Translations under genes and position numbers: made by a program
Assembly (NCBI GenBank): GCA_947426265.1
Contig: CANEDJ010000002.1
Location: forward strand, 23,356 to 87,355
Direction of reading: 5' to 3'
From: MGBC102946 sp022793145
Lineage (GTDB): Bacteria; Bacillota_I; Bacilli_A; RF39; UBA660
Length of the DNA: 64,000 nt
Notes under the pieces: model-generated
Database searches by the model: none
The model's input: the letters and a program-made list of their open reading frames with translations, nothing else
Told to the model about the DNA's origin: nothing
Part shown: positions 9,410-16,738 of the stretch, in pieces
Position numbering within the stretch: position 1 is the stretch's first letter
Layout: every line of letters begins with the position of its first letter

Positions 9410-10367
9410 TTTTGATGGAACTATTTATGATGGAGATTCTTCAGCTGATTTTTATAAATTTTGTTTTAAAAAGAAAAAAAGTATTTGCAAATATTGTATA
9501 AAACAACTGTGGTTTCTTGGACTTTATGTTTTAGGGCTAAAAACAAAAACAGAAATGAAAGAAGTGTTATTTTCTTTCTTAAAAGAGTTCAAAGACCAAG
9601 AAAAATTAGTAGAAGAATTTTGGGATAAACATTATGTAAAGATGAAGAAATGGTATTTAGAAAAAAGTCATTCAAATGATATTATTATTTCTGCTTCTCC
9701 AGAGTTTCTTTTAGAAGTTCCTTGTAAAAGATTAAAAGTAAAAGATTTAATTGCCACAAAAGTAGATATGAAAACAGGAGAATTTTTAAGTGAAAATTGC
9801 CATGGAGAAGAAAAAGTAAAAAGAATTAAAAAAAAATATCCAAAAGCAGAAGTAGAAGAAATGTATACAGATAGTCATGTAGACTTACCAATGATTGAAT
9901 TAGCAAAAAAAGGATTCAAAGTGAAAAAAAATGTAGTCATGCCTTATTATGACTATAAAGAAACAAAATTAGAAAAAATAAAGCATACATTTTTAACTCC
10001 TAAATTTATACGATTTGTATTTGTAGGGTGTTTAAATACCTTTAATGGAGTATTGTTTTCATTTTTATATTCATTATTTATAGAGAATGCTACTATAGCA
10101 TTTATGGTAGGATATATGACAAGTTTAATATTTTCTTACTTATTAAATAGTTTTATTACATTTCATGATAAAAAAATTACTATTTTTAAATTTATTAAAT
10201 TTTGTATTTCTTACATACCTAACTTTATCATTCAACTCATTTGTGTATATATTGTTATTGATTTATTACATTGGTATAAATTGATAGCCTATATTATTGC
10301 AGCAGTTATAGGAATACCAATTACTTATTTAGCACTATTATTATTTCCGTTTAAAGAAAAGAAATAA
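9390..10367 (+). CDS. HAD-family phosphatase fused to a C-terminal GtrA flippase domain
   Basis: This is a 325-aa protein. Residues 1-~190 form a HAD hydrolase: YDFDGTIYDGD (motif I with nucleophile Asp), ISASPE (motif II) and YTDSHVDLPM (acidic motif). Residues ~200-325 are GtrA-like with four helices, starting KFIRFVFVGCLNTFNG. ATG 9390 is chosen because SD GGAAGG lies just upstream; a longer frame has no SD. The fusion suggests that dephosphorylation of a polyprenyl-phosphoryl-sugar-phosphate is coupled to flipping. With the UbiA enzyme upstream, the substrate could be polyprenyl-phosphoryl-5-phosphoribose. Domain calls are firm; the substrate is inferred. Confidence 0.82.
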   Translation: MKIIAYDFDGTIYDGDSSADFYKFCFKKKKSICKYCIKQLWFLGLYVLGLKTKTEMKEVLFSFLKEFKDQEKLVEEFWDKHYVKMKKWYLEKSHSNDIIISASPEFLLEVPCKRLKVKDLIATKVDMKTGEFLSENCHGEEKVKRIKKKYPKAEVEEMYTDSHVDLPMIELAKKGFKVKKNVVMPYYDYKETKLEKIKHTFLTPKFIRFVFVGCLNTFNGVLFSFLYSLFIENATIAFMVGYMTSLIFSYLLNSFITFHDKKITIFKFIKFCISYIPNFIIQLICVYIVIDLLHWYKLIAYIIAAVIGIPITYLALLLFPFKEKK

Positions 10368-10405
10368 ATATTAAAATAAGCATATAATATATTGATTTTA
10401 TCAAT

Positions 10406-10434
10406 TTGACATTTTATTTTAACTATGATAGAAT
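10406..10434 (+). promoter_or_regulatory. Sigma-A promoter of the large structured RNA
   Basis: TTGACA (10406-10411), 17-bp spacer, TAGAAT (10429-10434). It predicts a transcript start near 10441, about 70 bp after the polysaccharide operon ends and with no gene until 11067. This is a near-consensus promoter driving the noncoding RNA. Confidence 0.75.
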
Positions 10435-10440
10435 GTTGAA

Positions 10441-11030
10441 TTGTAAATTGAAATGGCACATTATTCTAGTCAATTTCGTTTATTATGAAGGTGGCCCTAA
10501 AAAGTCACTAAAGAGCATATCTGTGAAACTTCTGGTGCTTGCTTCTTACGCCCAGTTTGGGGTGAGTGCTGGGAGGTATGGATGTTTAGGCAACTGTAAT
10601 GGCATACAGAACAATCGACCCACCATCTTGGAGACCTAACCTTGTTATTTCCCTATACACGAAAGTTGATGGAGAAGTGACGACTTAGGATTAAACCTAC
10701 TATGTGATGATAAGTTACGAGTAGTGTAGCTTGTCCTGAGTGAGTATTTGGGGATTATTGAACGGCTTTTATTTGATTGGCCAACCAAATAAAAGAATTG
10801 CAATATGAAACAATACTTGCAAAAAGGAACTAATAATAAACAGAGTTGTCGAGGAAATCTCCTAGAGTGTCTATTTATATAGGATTGCAGTGCGTACTCA
10901 GTGGCAATCAAGTCATATATTCGGTGACGATATATTTACTTCTATAATGGGGAACCCCTCGTCTGGTAACGGAAGAGTTTGAAGTAAGGGAAATCCTACT
11001 TGACCTTAAGACGTAAAGTTTACTATATAA
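10441..11030 (+). ncRNA. ole: Large structured noncoding RNA, OLE-like (ornate large extremophilic RNA)
   Basis: A ~590-nt stretch has no plausible protein frame. It is clearly more GC-rich than its flanks, rich in short self-complementary blocks, and preceded by its own promoter. Visible structure includes a 10-bp perfect hairpin arm pair CTTTTATTTG / CAAATAAAAG (10766-10775 and 10786-10795) enclosing TTGGCCAA. Near the 3' end, a stem AAGTAAGG / CCTACTT is capped by a GAAA-containing loop (10982-11001). The length, and position directly upstream of an OapA-like gene, match OLE RNA, which in B. halodurans and related Gram-positives is co-transcribed with oapA and forms a membrane ribonucleoprotein. 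folD lies nearby, as in some known OLE loci. There is no clear terminator before oapA, so co-transcription is likely. The ends are approximate. Identity rests on context and shape, not on an alignment. Confidence 0.75.
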
Positions 11031-11066
11031 ATAGCCATTTTTTTGTATATTTTTAAGAGGTGTATA

Positions 11067-11648
11067 ATGGGAAAATATATTGATGAATTAAATAAAAATA
11101 AGAAACTAAAAAAAGAAAAAAAATTAGTTGATTATAGGTGGATCTTGAAAATATCGATTATAGCTTTTACTTTATCTATTGTATTTTCGCTACTTTCAGA
11201 AACAGTTATGCCAAAGGTGAATCTTTGGATAGGAATTATTATATTAATTCTGTTTATTGGAATCGGAATTATGTTTGATATGGTAGGAGTAGCAGTAACA
11301 GCAGCAGCAGAAACCCCATTTCATTCTATGGCAGCAAGAAAAGTAAGAGGAGCTAAAGTAGCTGTAAAATTTAAAAAGAACGCCGCTCAAGTGTCTTCCT
11401 TTTGTAATGATGTAATAGGAGATATTTGTGGCATTGTATCAGGATCGACAGGAGCTATTTTAGCAATCACGATTTCTTCTTCCTTGCGAGTTGATGCTCT
11501 ATTAGTAAGTTTACTTGTAACTGCTTTGATAGCAGCCCTAACAATAGGAGGAAAAGCAATGGGAAAAGGTTTTGCTGTCAGTAAAAGTAATATCATTTTA
11601 TATGAATTTTCTAAAATAGTATCATTATTTTATAATCCCAAAAAATAA
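11067..11648 (+). CDS. oapA: OLE-associated membrane protein A (OapA-like)
   Basis: This 193-aa protein has a lysine-rich N-terminal tail, then about four membrane helices. The conserved central block reads FDMVGVAVTAAAETPFHSMA followed by ARKVRGAK, then SSFCNDVIGDICGIVSGS. I recognise this block from the family encoded beside OLE RNA in Bacillota. OapA binds OLE RNA and anchors it in the membrane; the basic RKVRGAK patch may contribute to RNA contact. ATG 11067 is chosen over an upstream TTG (11043) because SD AAGAGGTG (11055-11062) fits it. It lies ~35 bp after the end of the large RNA. Family membership is likely; function follows from the family. Confidence 0.78.
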   Translation: MGKYIDELNKNKKLKKEKKLVDYRWILKISIIAFTLSIVFSLLSETVMPKVNLWIGIIILILFIGIGIMFDMVGVAVTAAAETPFHSMAARKVRGAKVAVKFKKNAAQVSSFCNDVIGDICGIVSGSTGAILAITISSSLRVDALLVSLLVTALIAALTIGGKAMGKGFAVSKSNIILYEFSKIVSLFYNPKK

Positions 11649-11679
11649 GTAGGAAACTATTAAAGTTGTAAGATAAATG

Positions 11680-11709
11680 TTGACAATTATTGCTAAATTT
11701 AGATATAAT
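11680..11709 (+). promoter_or_regulatory. perR promoter
   Basis: TTGACA (11680-11685), 18-bp spacer, TATAAT (11704-11709). It lies ~30 bp after the oapA stop and upstream of the Fur/PerR-type box at 11722-11736. Confidence 0.8.
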
Positions 11710-11721
11710 AATAATTAGAAA

Positions 11722-11736
11722 TAGTAATCATTACTA
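11722..11736 (+). promoter_or_regulatory. Fur/PerR-type operator (perfect 7-1-7 inverted repeat)
   Basis: TAGTAATCATTACTA is a perfect 7-1-7 palindrome in the form of Fur-family boxes (compare the PerR-type TTATAATNATTATAA). It lies just downstream of the -10 element, at the transcript start of perR. This is the expected place for autorepression of the perR-rbr operon. Confidence 0.75.
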
Positions 11737-11752
11737 CTTAGGAAGTGATATT

Positions 11753-12136
11753 TTGAAATATTCTGATAGAAGAGAATGTATATTTGAAAGAATAAAAAAT
11801 TCTTATGATCATCCAACTGCTGAAATGATTTATGAAGACGTAAGGAAAAGTATTCCAAATATTAGTTTAGGAACTGTTTATCGCAATTTAAATCAATTAG
11901 TAGAGGAAGGGTATATCAGAAAAATTACAAACCTTGATGAAAACGCTCGTTATGATAAAAATGATATGCATGCTCATATGAAATGTCTAAATTGTGGACT
12001 GATTTTAGATTTAGAAAAAACAATGATACCAAATATTTCAGAGTACGTAGAAGAAAAAAGTGGTAATAAGATACTATCTCAAGAATTATTGCTTACAGGA
12101 ATCTGTAAAGAATGTAGAAAGAAGGAAAAAGTATGA
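11753..12136 (+). CDS. perR: Fur-family repressor, PerR-type peroxide regulator
   Basis: This 127-aa protein has the Fur winged helix at residues ~1-75 (HPTAEMIYEDVRK, then ISLGTVYRNLNQLVEEG) and a metal-binding C-terminal part with HAHMKCLNCG and GICKECRKK, the two CxxC pairs of the structural zinc site. I place the start at TTG 11753 with SD AGGAAGTGAT; in-frame codons further upstream run into the operator and promoter. The stop overlaps the rubrerythrin start (ATGA), so the two are one operon. Regulation of an oxidative-stress gene favours PerR over Fur; sensing residues cannot be proven by eye. Confidence 0.85.
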   Translation: MKYSDRRECIFERIKNSYDHPTAEMIYEDVRKSIPNISLGTVYRNLNQLVEEGYIRKITNLDENARYDKNDMHAHMKCLNCGLILDLEKTMIPNISEYVEEKSGNKILSQELLLTGICKECRKKEKV

Positions 12137-12672
12137 ATTTAAAAGGAACGAAAACAGAACAAAATTTAATGGCAGCATTTGCTGGTGAAAGTCAAGCTAG
12201 AAACAAATATACTTATTATGCATCAAAAGCTAAAAAAGAAGGATACGAACAAATTGCAGCAATTTTTGAAGAAACTGCTAAAAACGAAAAAGAACATGCT
12301 AAAATGTGGTTCAAATTATTACATGAAGATCAAGTTCCATCAACAATTGAAAATTTAGAAGATGCAGCGAATGGAGAAAATTATGAATGGACAGAAATGT
12401 ATGCAGAATTCGCTAAAATAGCTCGTGAAGAAGGATTGGAAAAAATCGCATTCCTTTTTGAAGGAGTAGCTAAAATTGAAAAAGAACATGAAGAAAGATA
12501 TAAAGCATTACTAGCTAATATCAAAGAAGGAAAAGTGTTTGAAAAAGAAACAAAAACAATGTGGGTATGTCGTAACTGCGGGCACGTTCACTTTGGAGAA
12601 AAAGCTCCAGAGGTTTGTCCAATTTGTGCTCATCCACAAGCATATTTTGAATTAAGAGCTACAAACTATTAA
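12133..12672 (+). CDS. rbr: Rubrerythrin
   Basis: This 179-aa protein has the di-iron ferritin-like domain at residues 1-~140, with metal ligands in LMAAFAGESQARNKY, EETAKNEKEHAKMW, REEGLEKIAFLFE and KIEKEHEERY. The C-terminal rubredoxin domain has WVCRNCGHVH and CPICAHPQAYFE. It reduces hydrogen peroxide in the cytoplasm of anaerobes. It overlaps perR by 4 bp (ATGA) and should be under its control. A strong terminator follows at 12678. Confidence 0.96.
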   Translation: MNLKGTKTEQNLMAAFAGESQARNKYTYYASKAKKEGYEQIAAIFEETAKNEKEHAKMWFKLLHEDQVPSTIENLEDAANGENYEWTEMYAEFAKIAREEGLEKIAFLFEGVAKIEKEHEERYKALLANIKEGKVFEKETKTMWVCRNCGHVHFGEKAPEVCPICAHPQAYFELRATNY

Positions 12673-12677
12673 TAAAG

Positions 12678-12700
12678 AGCATCAAAAGATGCTTTTTTTA
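12678..12700 (+). terminator. Terminator after rbr
   Basis: Hairpin AGCATC-aaaa-GATGCT followed by seven T closes the perR-rbr operon. Confidence 0.85.
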
Positions 12701-12795
12701 CACTTCAAATGTAAAACATGTTAAAAAATATTTTTTTTCACTTTTATTAATGATATAATAATGATAAGAAAGATAAAGCACATAGAGGTGATTTT

Positions 12796-13638
12796 ATGAG
12801 TCAAATAATAGACGGAAAAGAAATAAGTAAGCAAATTAAAGAAGAACTTGCTTCTAAAGTAAAAACATGTATGATTAAGCCAAGTTTAGCAGTAATACAA
12901 ATTGGGGAAGATCCAGCTAGTAATGCTTATATCAAAGGAAAAGCAAAAGCAGCAAATGAAATAGGAATGAACTTTAGACTATTTCAATATGCTTTTGATA
13001 CAAGTGAAAGAGAAATTGTAAATAAAATTGTAGAACTGAATAATGATGAATATATTGATGGAATTATTGTTCAATTACCACTTCCAAGTGGAATGAGTAC
13101 AAAAAAAATTATTAATGCAATTGATGTATCAAAAGACGTGGATGGATTAACAGATAAAAGTATAGCTAGGTTTTATAATAACAGAAAATGCTTTGTTCCA
13201 TGTACACCACAAGCAGTTATGGAATTATTAAAACGAAAAGAAATTGAAGTAGCAGGAAAACATGTAGTTGTAGTAGGAAGAAGCAATTTAGTAGGAAAAC
13301 CATTGGTACAACTTTTTTTAAAAAAAGATGCAACAGTTACAGTTTGTCATTCTAAAACAGAAAATTTAAAAGAGCTTACAAAATTAGCTGATGTTTTGAT
13401 TGTGGCTGTTGGGAAAAAACATTTGATTACTGCTGATATGGTAAAAGAAGGAGTAATCATTATCGATGTAGGAATTACAAGAGAAGATGGGAAACTATAT
13501 GGAGATGTTGACTTTGATAAGGTGGAAAAAAAGGCATCTTATATTACACCTGTACCAGGTGGAGTTGGCCCAATGACAGTTACTATGTTATTAAGAAATG
13601 TAATAGAATGTTATAATAATAAGAACACCAGTAAATAA
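12796..13638 (+). CDS. folD: Bifunctional methylenetetrahydrofolate dehydrogenase/cyclohydrolase
   Basis: This 280-aa protein is of standard FolD length. YIKGKAKAANEIG carries the catalytic Tyr-Lys pair, QLPLPSG and KDVDGLT are conserved active-site loops, VVGRSNLVGKPL is the NADP-binding segment, and TPVPGGVGPMT is the C-terminal family signature. It interconverts 5,10-methylene- and 10-formyl-THF in the cytoplasm. SD AGAGGTGAT precedes the ATG. Its 3' end is built into a terminator hairpin (13626). It lies two genes from the OLE-like locus. Confidence 0.97.
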   Translation: MSQIIDGKEISKQIKEELASKVKTCMIKPSLAVIQIGEDPASNAYIKGKAKAANEIGMNFRLFQYAFDTSEREIVNKIVELNNDEYIDGIIVQLPLPSGMSTKKIINAIDVSKDVDGLTDKSIARFYNNRKCFVPCTPQAVMELLKRKEIEVAGKHVVVVGRSNLVGKPLVQLFLKKDATVTVCHSKTENLKELTKLADVLIVAVGKKHLITADMVKEGVIIIDVGITREDGKLYGDVDFDKVEKKASYITPVPGGVGPMTVTMLLRNVIECYNNKNTSK

Positions 13639-13656
13639 TAATACTGGTGATTTTTT
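13626..13656 (+). terminator. folD terminator that also covers the next ribosome binding site
   Basis: Hairpin CACCAGTA / TACTGGTG followed by six T runs directly into the ATG at 13657. The 3' arm contains GGTGAT, the only SD-like sequence for the downstream gene, so folding would both end transcription and hide that site. Confidence 0.7.
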
Positions 13657-14439
13657 ATGAAAACAATTTTAATAACAGGTGCAAGAAGCGGAATTATGCA
13701 TCAAGTAATAGAACAATTACTAAATAAAGACTATCATATTTATGCATCTGTTCATACAGAAAAAGAGTTAGAGCGGATTCAAAAAAAGTACCAGGAGGAA
13801 TTACATGTAACTTGTTTAAAACTAGACATTAAAAATAAAAATGATTACAAACAATTGGATTTATTAGATATTGATATTTATATAGCAAATGCAGCAAATG
13901 GAATGGGTGGAAGTATTATGAACATGGATATAAATAGAGTTAGAGAAAACTATGAAACAAATGTGTTCGCAAATTTAGAACTTCTACAATATATTTTAAA
14001 AAAAATGATAGAAAGGAAAAAAGGGAAGATCATTTTGATGGCATCTCTAGCTGGAATTTTACCAGTACCTTTCTTAGGAAGCTATTGTTCCACAAAAGCA
14101 AGTCTTATTAAATGGGCAGAATGTTTGAAACTAGAACTTTTAGAAACAAAACTTCCCATTACTGTTACTTTAATAGAACCTGGACTATACAGGACTGGTT
14201 TTAATCGAATTATGTTAGAAAACAAATATCCTGAAGTGGAAATGGAAAGTTATTTTAATAAGATTATAGAATTGCTTCATATGCAAGATCAAATGTTATT
14301 GAGGTTTTCTAGAAAGAATTTAACATCAATTAGTAATAAAATATGTGAAGCAATTGACAGCAAAAAAACAAAATTTATTTATCGAGCTCCATTCATAGAA
14401 GTTGTAACAGCAAAATTATTTCAGTTGTTTTTCGAGTAG
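13657..14439 (+). CDS. Short-chain dehydrogenase/reductase (SDR)
   Basis: This 260-aa protein has a Rossmann N-terminus ILITGARSGIMHQVI (the usual TGxxxGIG is altered to TGARSGIM), the NAANG motif near residue 78, a catalytic Ser region LMASLAGILP and YCSTKASL with the active-site Tyr-x3-Lys, plus EPGLYRTGF. It is probably a cytoplasmic NAD(P)-dependent oxidoreductase of unknown substrate. It starts immediately after the folD terminator, with its SD inside the hairpin stem. Expression may therefore depend on read-through or hairpin melting. Confidence 0.85.
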   Translation: MKTILITGARSGIMHQVIEQLLNKDYHIYASVHTEKELERIQKKYQEELHVTCLKLDIKNKNDYKQLDLLDIDIYIANAANGMGGSIMNMDINRVRENYETNVFANLELLQYILKKMIERKKGKIILMASLAGILPVPFLGSYCSTKASLIKWAECLKLELLETKLPITVTLIEPGLYRTGFNRIMLENKYPEVEMESYFNKIIELLHMQDQMLLRFSRKNLTSISNKICEAIDSKKTKFIYRAPFIEVVTAKLFQLFFE

Positions 14440-14470
14440 CTTCATGTTATACTTAGAAAGGTGATATTAA

Positions 14471-14761
14471 ATGCTAGAGTTTAAAGATAATGAGACAATA
14501 GAGGTTATTGATACACAAGCCTGGATAGAATCTAATAATGAAAAAATAGAAATTCAGTTAATTGTTACAAATATGCGCTTTTTAGCAGTTAAGGAGACTC
14601 CAAAAGGAAAATTTGTAATCTGTGATTTCAATTTGGAAGAAATGGAAAGAATAGATCATCAAACACAAAATACAACTTGCTGGTTAGTTGAAAATCGATT
14701 TGTAAAATTTGATAGTGATCCGATTGGAGAATATTTACTAAAATATATTTCAAACAAATAA
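14471..14761 (+). CDS. Small protein of unknown function, PH-like
   Basis: This 96-aa protein has no signal peptide or membrane segment. The alternating strand pattern (IEVIDTQAWIES, then KIEIQLIVTNMRFLAVKE and VICDFNLEEMERID) resembles small bacterial PH-like domains but lacks a decisive motif. SD AAAGGTGAT precedes ATG 14471. It lies between the SDR gene and the tRNA-Met promoter. I do not recognise it further. Confidence 0.6.
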   Translation: MLEFKDNETIEVIDTQAWIESNNEKIEIQLIVTNMRFLAVKETPKGKFVICDFNLEEMERIDHQTQNTTCWLVENRFVKFDSDPIGEYLLKYISNK

Positions 14762-14785
14762 AATTAAAAAAGGAATAATAAAGTA

Positions 14786-14814
14786 TTGTCAAACAAAAAT
14801 AAATATGATATCAT
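14786..14814 (+). promoter_or_regulatory. tRNA-Met promoter
   Basis: TTGTCA (14786-14791), 17-bp spacer, TATCAT (14809-14814). The predicted transcript start is a few bases before the tRNA at 14830. Confidence 0.6.
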
Positions 14815-14829
14815 TATATTGTTCCAAAT

Positions 14830-14906
14830 GGCGATGTAGCTCAGTTGGCTAGAGCAACTGGTTCATACCCAGTAGGTCGAGAGTTCGAATCTCCCCGTCG
14901 CTACCA
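14830..14906 (+). tRNA. tRNA-Met (anticodon CAT, elongator type)
   Basis: A 77-nt cloverleaf with encoded CCA. The acceptor GGCGATG pairs with CGTCGCT with two G-T pairs, the anticodon arm is ACTGG-TTCATAC-CCAGT, and the T-loop is TTCGAAT. It lacks the three consecutive G-C pairs of initiator tRNA and has a paired 1-72 position, so it is elongator Met. A CAT-anticodon Ile2 tRNA (lysidine-modified) cannot be fully excluded. Confidence 0.9.
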
Positions 14907-14915
14907 TAAGATTAT

Positions 14916-14946
14916 AAACTAGATAAGTTAACATCTAGTTTTTTTG
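14916..14946 (+). terminator. Terminator after tRNA-Met
   Basis: Hairpin AAACTAGAT / ATCTAGTTT with an 8-nt loop, followed by a T run. Confidence 0.8.
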
Positions 14947-14991
14947 TTAAAAAAGCATTATAATTTCTTATATGTTATGAAAGAATTGTGA

Positions 14992-15036
14992 AGTTTCTCT
15001 AAATCCTTTGACTTTTAAAGGAGAAACTATTATAAT
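14992..15036 (+). promoter_or_regulatory. Promoter embedded in a long inverted repeat
   Basis: TTGACT (15008-15013), 17-bp spacer, TATAAT (15031-15036) drive the thioredoxin-like gene at 15054. The -35 element sits in the loop of an interrupted inverted repeat: AGTTTCT plus CCTTT on the left pairs with AAAGG plus AGAAACT on the right (14992-15028). The arrangement looks like a regulator-binding dyad overlapping the promoter. Confidence 0.6.
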
Positions 15037-15053
15037 TTTTATGGAGTGAGATT

Positions 15054-15776
15054 ATGAAGCAGAAAATATTAGTTTTAATAATTGCAATGGTAGCATTATT
15101 TCCATGGCAAGTAAAAGCAGAAGAAAATTTATATCATTCTAAAAATTTGGAAGAGATATTAACAGAAGAAGGAATTGAGCATGATTTGACTGGCTACACA
15201 GAAACAGAAGATCAAGCTATTATATATTTATTTAGAGGGAATGGATGCGGATATTGTCGTAATTTTTTAACTTTTCTCAATAGCATTGTTCCAGAATATG
15301 GAAAATATTTTAAAGTCGTTTCTTATGAAGTATGGCAAGATGCTAGCAATACTCCTTTATTAAATGGTTTTTCAAAATCACTAAAAGTAGAAGTAGAAGG
15401 AGTTCCTTTTATTATTATTGGTAATCAATACTTTCCAGGATATGCTAATGTATATGATGATAGAATAAAAGAAGCAATTTTAAAAGAGTACGAAAATAAA
15501 AATGAGAATAACATGATCGAGGAAGCGATGAAAAATGCTGGAAGTGAAGGTTATATAGATCCAAATAAAGAAAATAATAACGGAGAAATATATAATACTT
15601 CTACTGAAGCAAACCAAACAGAAACATCAATTGTTTTGTGGAATTTGGTATTTATCATAATTGGAACTGGCATTATTTTAATTGTAAATTATATGCAAAA
15701 TAAAAAATTGGAAGAAAAGTTGGATGATATAATGTTTCAACTAAAAAAACAAAAGAAAGCCAAAAAGGAAGACTAA
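15054..15776 (+). CDS. Exported, membrane-anchored thioredoxin-like protein (CGYC)
   Basis: This 240-aa protein has a signal peptide or anchor at residues 1-~22 (hydrophobic run ending KAEE) and a thioredoxin-like domain with CGYC at residues 65-68. A cis-Pro-type EGVPFIIIG comes near residue 120. A second hydrophobic helix (~195-215) and a lysine-rich cytoplasmic tail follow. It is probably an extracytoplasmic thiol oxidoreductase held at the membrane. SD TGGAGTGAG precedes ATG 15054. The partner and redox direction are unknown. Confidence 0.78.
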   Translation: MKQKILVLIIAMVALFPWQVKAEENLYHSKNLEEILTEEGIEHDLTGYTETEDQAIIYLFRGNGCGYCRNFLTFLNSIVPEYGKYFKVVSYEVWQDASNTPLLNGFSKSLKVEVEGVPFIIIGNQYFPGYANVYDDRIKEAILKEYENKNENNMIEEAMKNAGSEGYIDPNKENNNGEIYNTSTEANQTETSIVLWNLVFIIIGTGIILIVNYMQNKKLEEKLDDIMFQLKKQKKAKKED

Positions 15777-15802
15777 AATTCTTTCTTTTTCTATAGAAAA
15801 AT

Positions 15803-16690
15803 ATGATTCTAAATGTGAGTGGAAGAACAGATATTGTAGCATTTTATACAAATTGGTTTATAAAACGTTATCAAGAAGGATTTATAGATGTTAGAAATCC
15901 ATTTTCAAAAAAAATAGTAAGCAGGATTTATTTTGAAGATGTTGATGCTATTCTTTTTTGTACCAAAAACCCAATTCCAATTATAAAATATTTGCCAATC
16001 ATTCAAAAGCCTATTTTGTTTCATGTGACTTTAACGCCTTATAAAAAAGACATTGAACCTAATGTTCCACCAAAAGGAGTCATTATTGAAGCCATTAAAA
16101 AAGTTTCTAATATTGTAGGAATTGACCATATTATGCTTCGTTATGATCCTATATTTTTAAGTGATATATATAACCTAGAATACCATAAAAAAGCATTTGA
16201 TAATATGTGTAGTTTATTAGAAGGATATGTAAAAATAATTATTGTTTCATTTATTGATGATTACAAAAACGTTAGAAAAAACAAAAACATACTAAAGATA
16301 AAACCATTTACAGAAAATGACTTTAAAGAAATTGGGAATTCTTTTAGTAAGAGTGCTAAAAAATATGGTATGACTGTTCAAACATGTTTTGAAAATAATA
16401 ATTTAACCGAATATGGTTTTGTAAAAGGAGAATGTATCAGTCATGAACTTGCGTTTAAGTTAACTAAAAAAACATATAAAAAGTGGAAAGCTAGAAAAAA
16501 TGGAAATTGTGAGTGTGTAGAAATGGTTGATATTGGAGCATACAATTCTTGTAGACATTTTTGTAAATACTGTTATGCGAATTATGATGAAGTAAAAGTA
16601 AATCAGAATTTTTCAAAACATGATTTAAATAGCACAATGCTAATTGGGAACTTAGAAAAAAGTGATATAATAAAGAAGAGAAATGCTTAA
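15803..16690 (+). CDS. DUF1848-family protein with a C-terminal cysteine cluster
   Basis: This 295-aa protein begins MILNVSGRTDIVAFYTNWF, a typical DUF1848 opening. The first ~200 residues contain VDAILFCTKNP, RYDPIFL and VSFIDDYKNV. Near the C-terminus NSCRHFCKYCYANYDE gives C-x3-C-x2-C, the arrangement of radical-SAM iron-sulfur ligands but at the C-terminal end, plus an extra CECVEMVDIGAYNSC region. It probably carries an Fe-S cluster; the reaction is unknown. The SD is weak. It lies 26 bp after the thioredoxin-like gene. Confidence 0.8.
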   Translation: MILNVSGRTDIVAFYTNWFIKRYQEGFIDVRNPFSKKIVSRIYFEDVDAILFCTKNPIPIIKYLPIIQKPILFHVTLTPYKKDIEPNVPPKGVIIEAIKKVSNIVGIDHIMLRYDPIFLSDIYNLEYHKKAFDNMCSLLEGYVKIIIVSFIDDYKNVRKNKNILKIKPFTENDFKEIGNSFSKSAKKYGMTVQTCFENNNLTEYGFVKGECISHELAFKLTKKTYKKWKARKNGNCECVEMVDIGAYNSCRHFCKYCYANYDEVKVNQNFSKHDLNSTMLIGNLEKSDIIKKRNA

Positions 16691-16738
16691 AAGATGAAAT
16701 TTTTATGTTATAATAAATATAAGAAGTAAGGATGTGGA

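Noticed and set aside
10406..10911. Open frames of 77 codons (+, 10406-10639) and 88 codons (-, 10645-10911)
   Set aside because: They overlap the promoter and body of the structured RNA, have no SD, and their translations look random and Cys/Ser-rich.
10441..11030. ROOL or GOLLD RNA as the identity of the large RNA
   Set aside because: Both are similar in size, but the adjacent OapA-like gene and chromosomal setting point to OLE; no phage genes are nearby.
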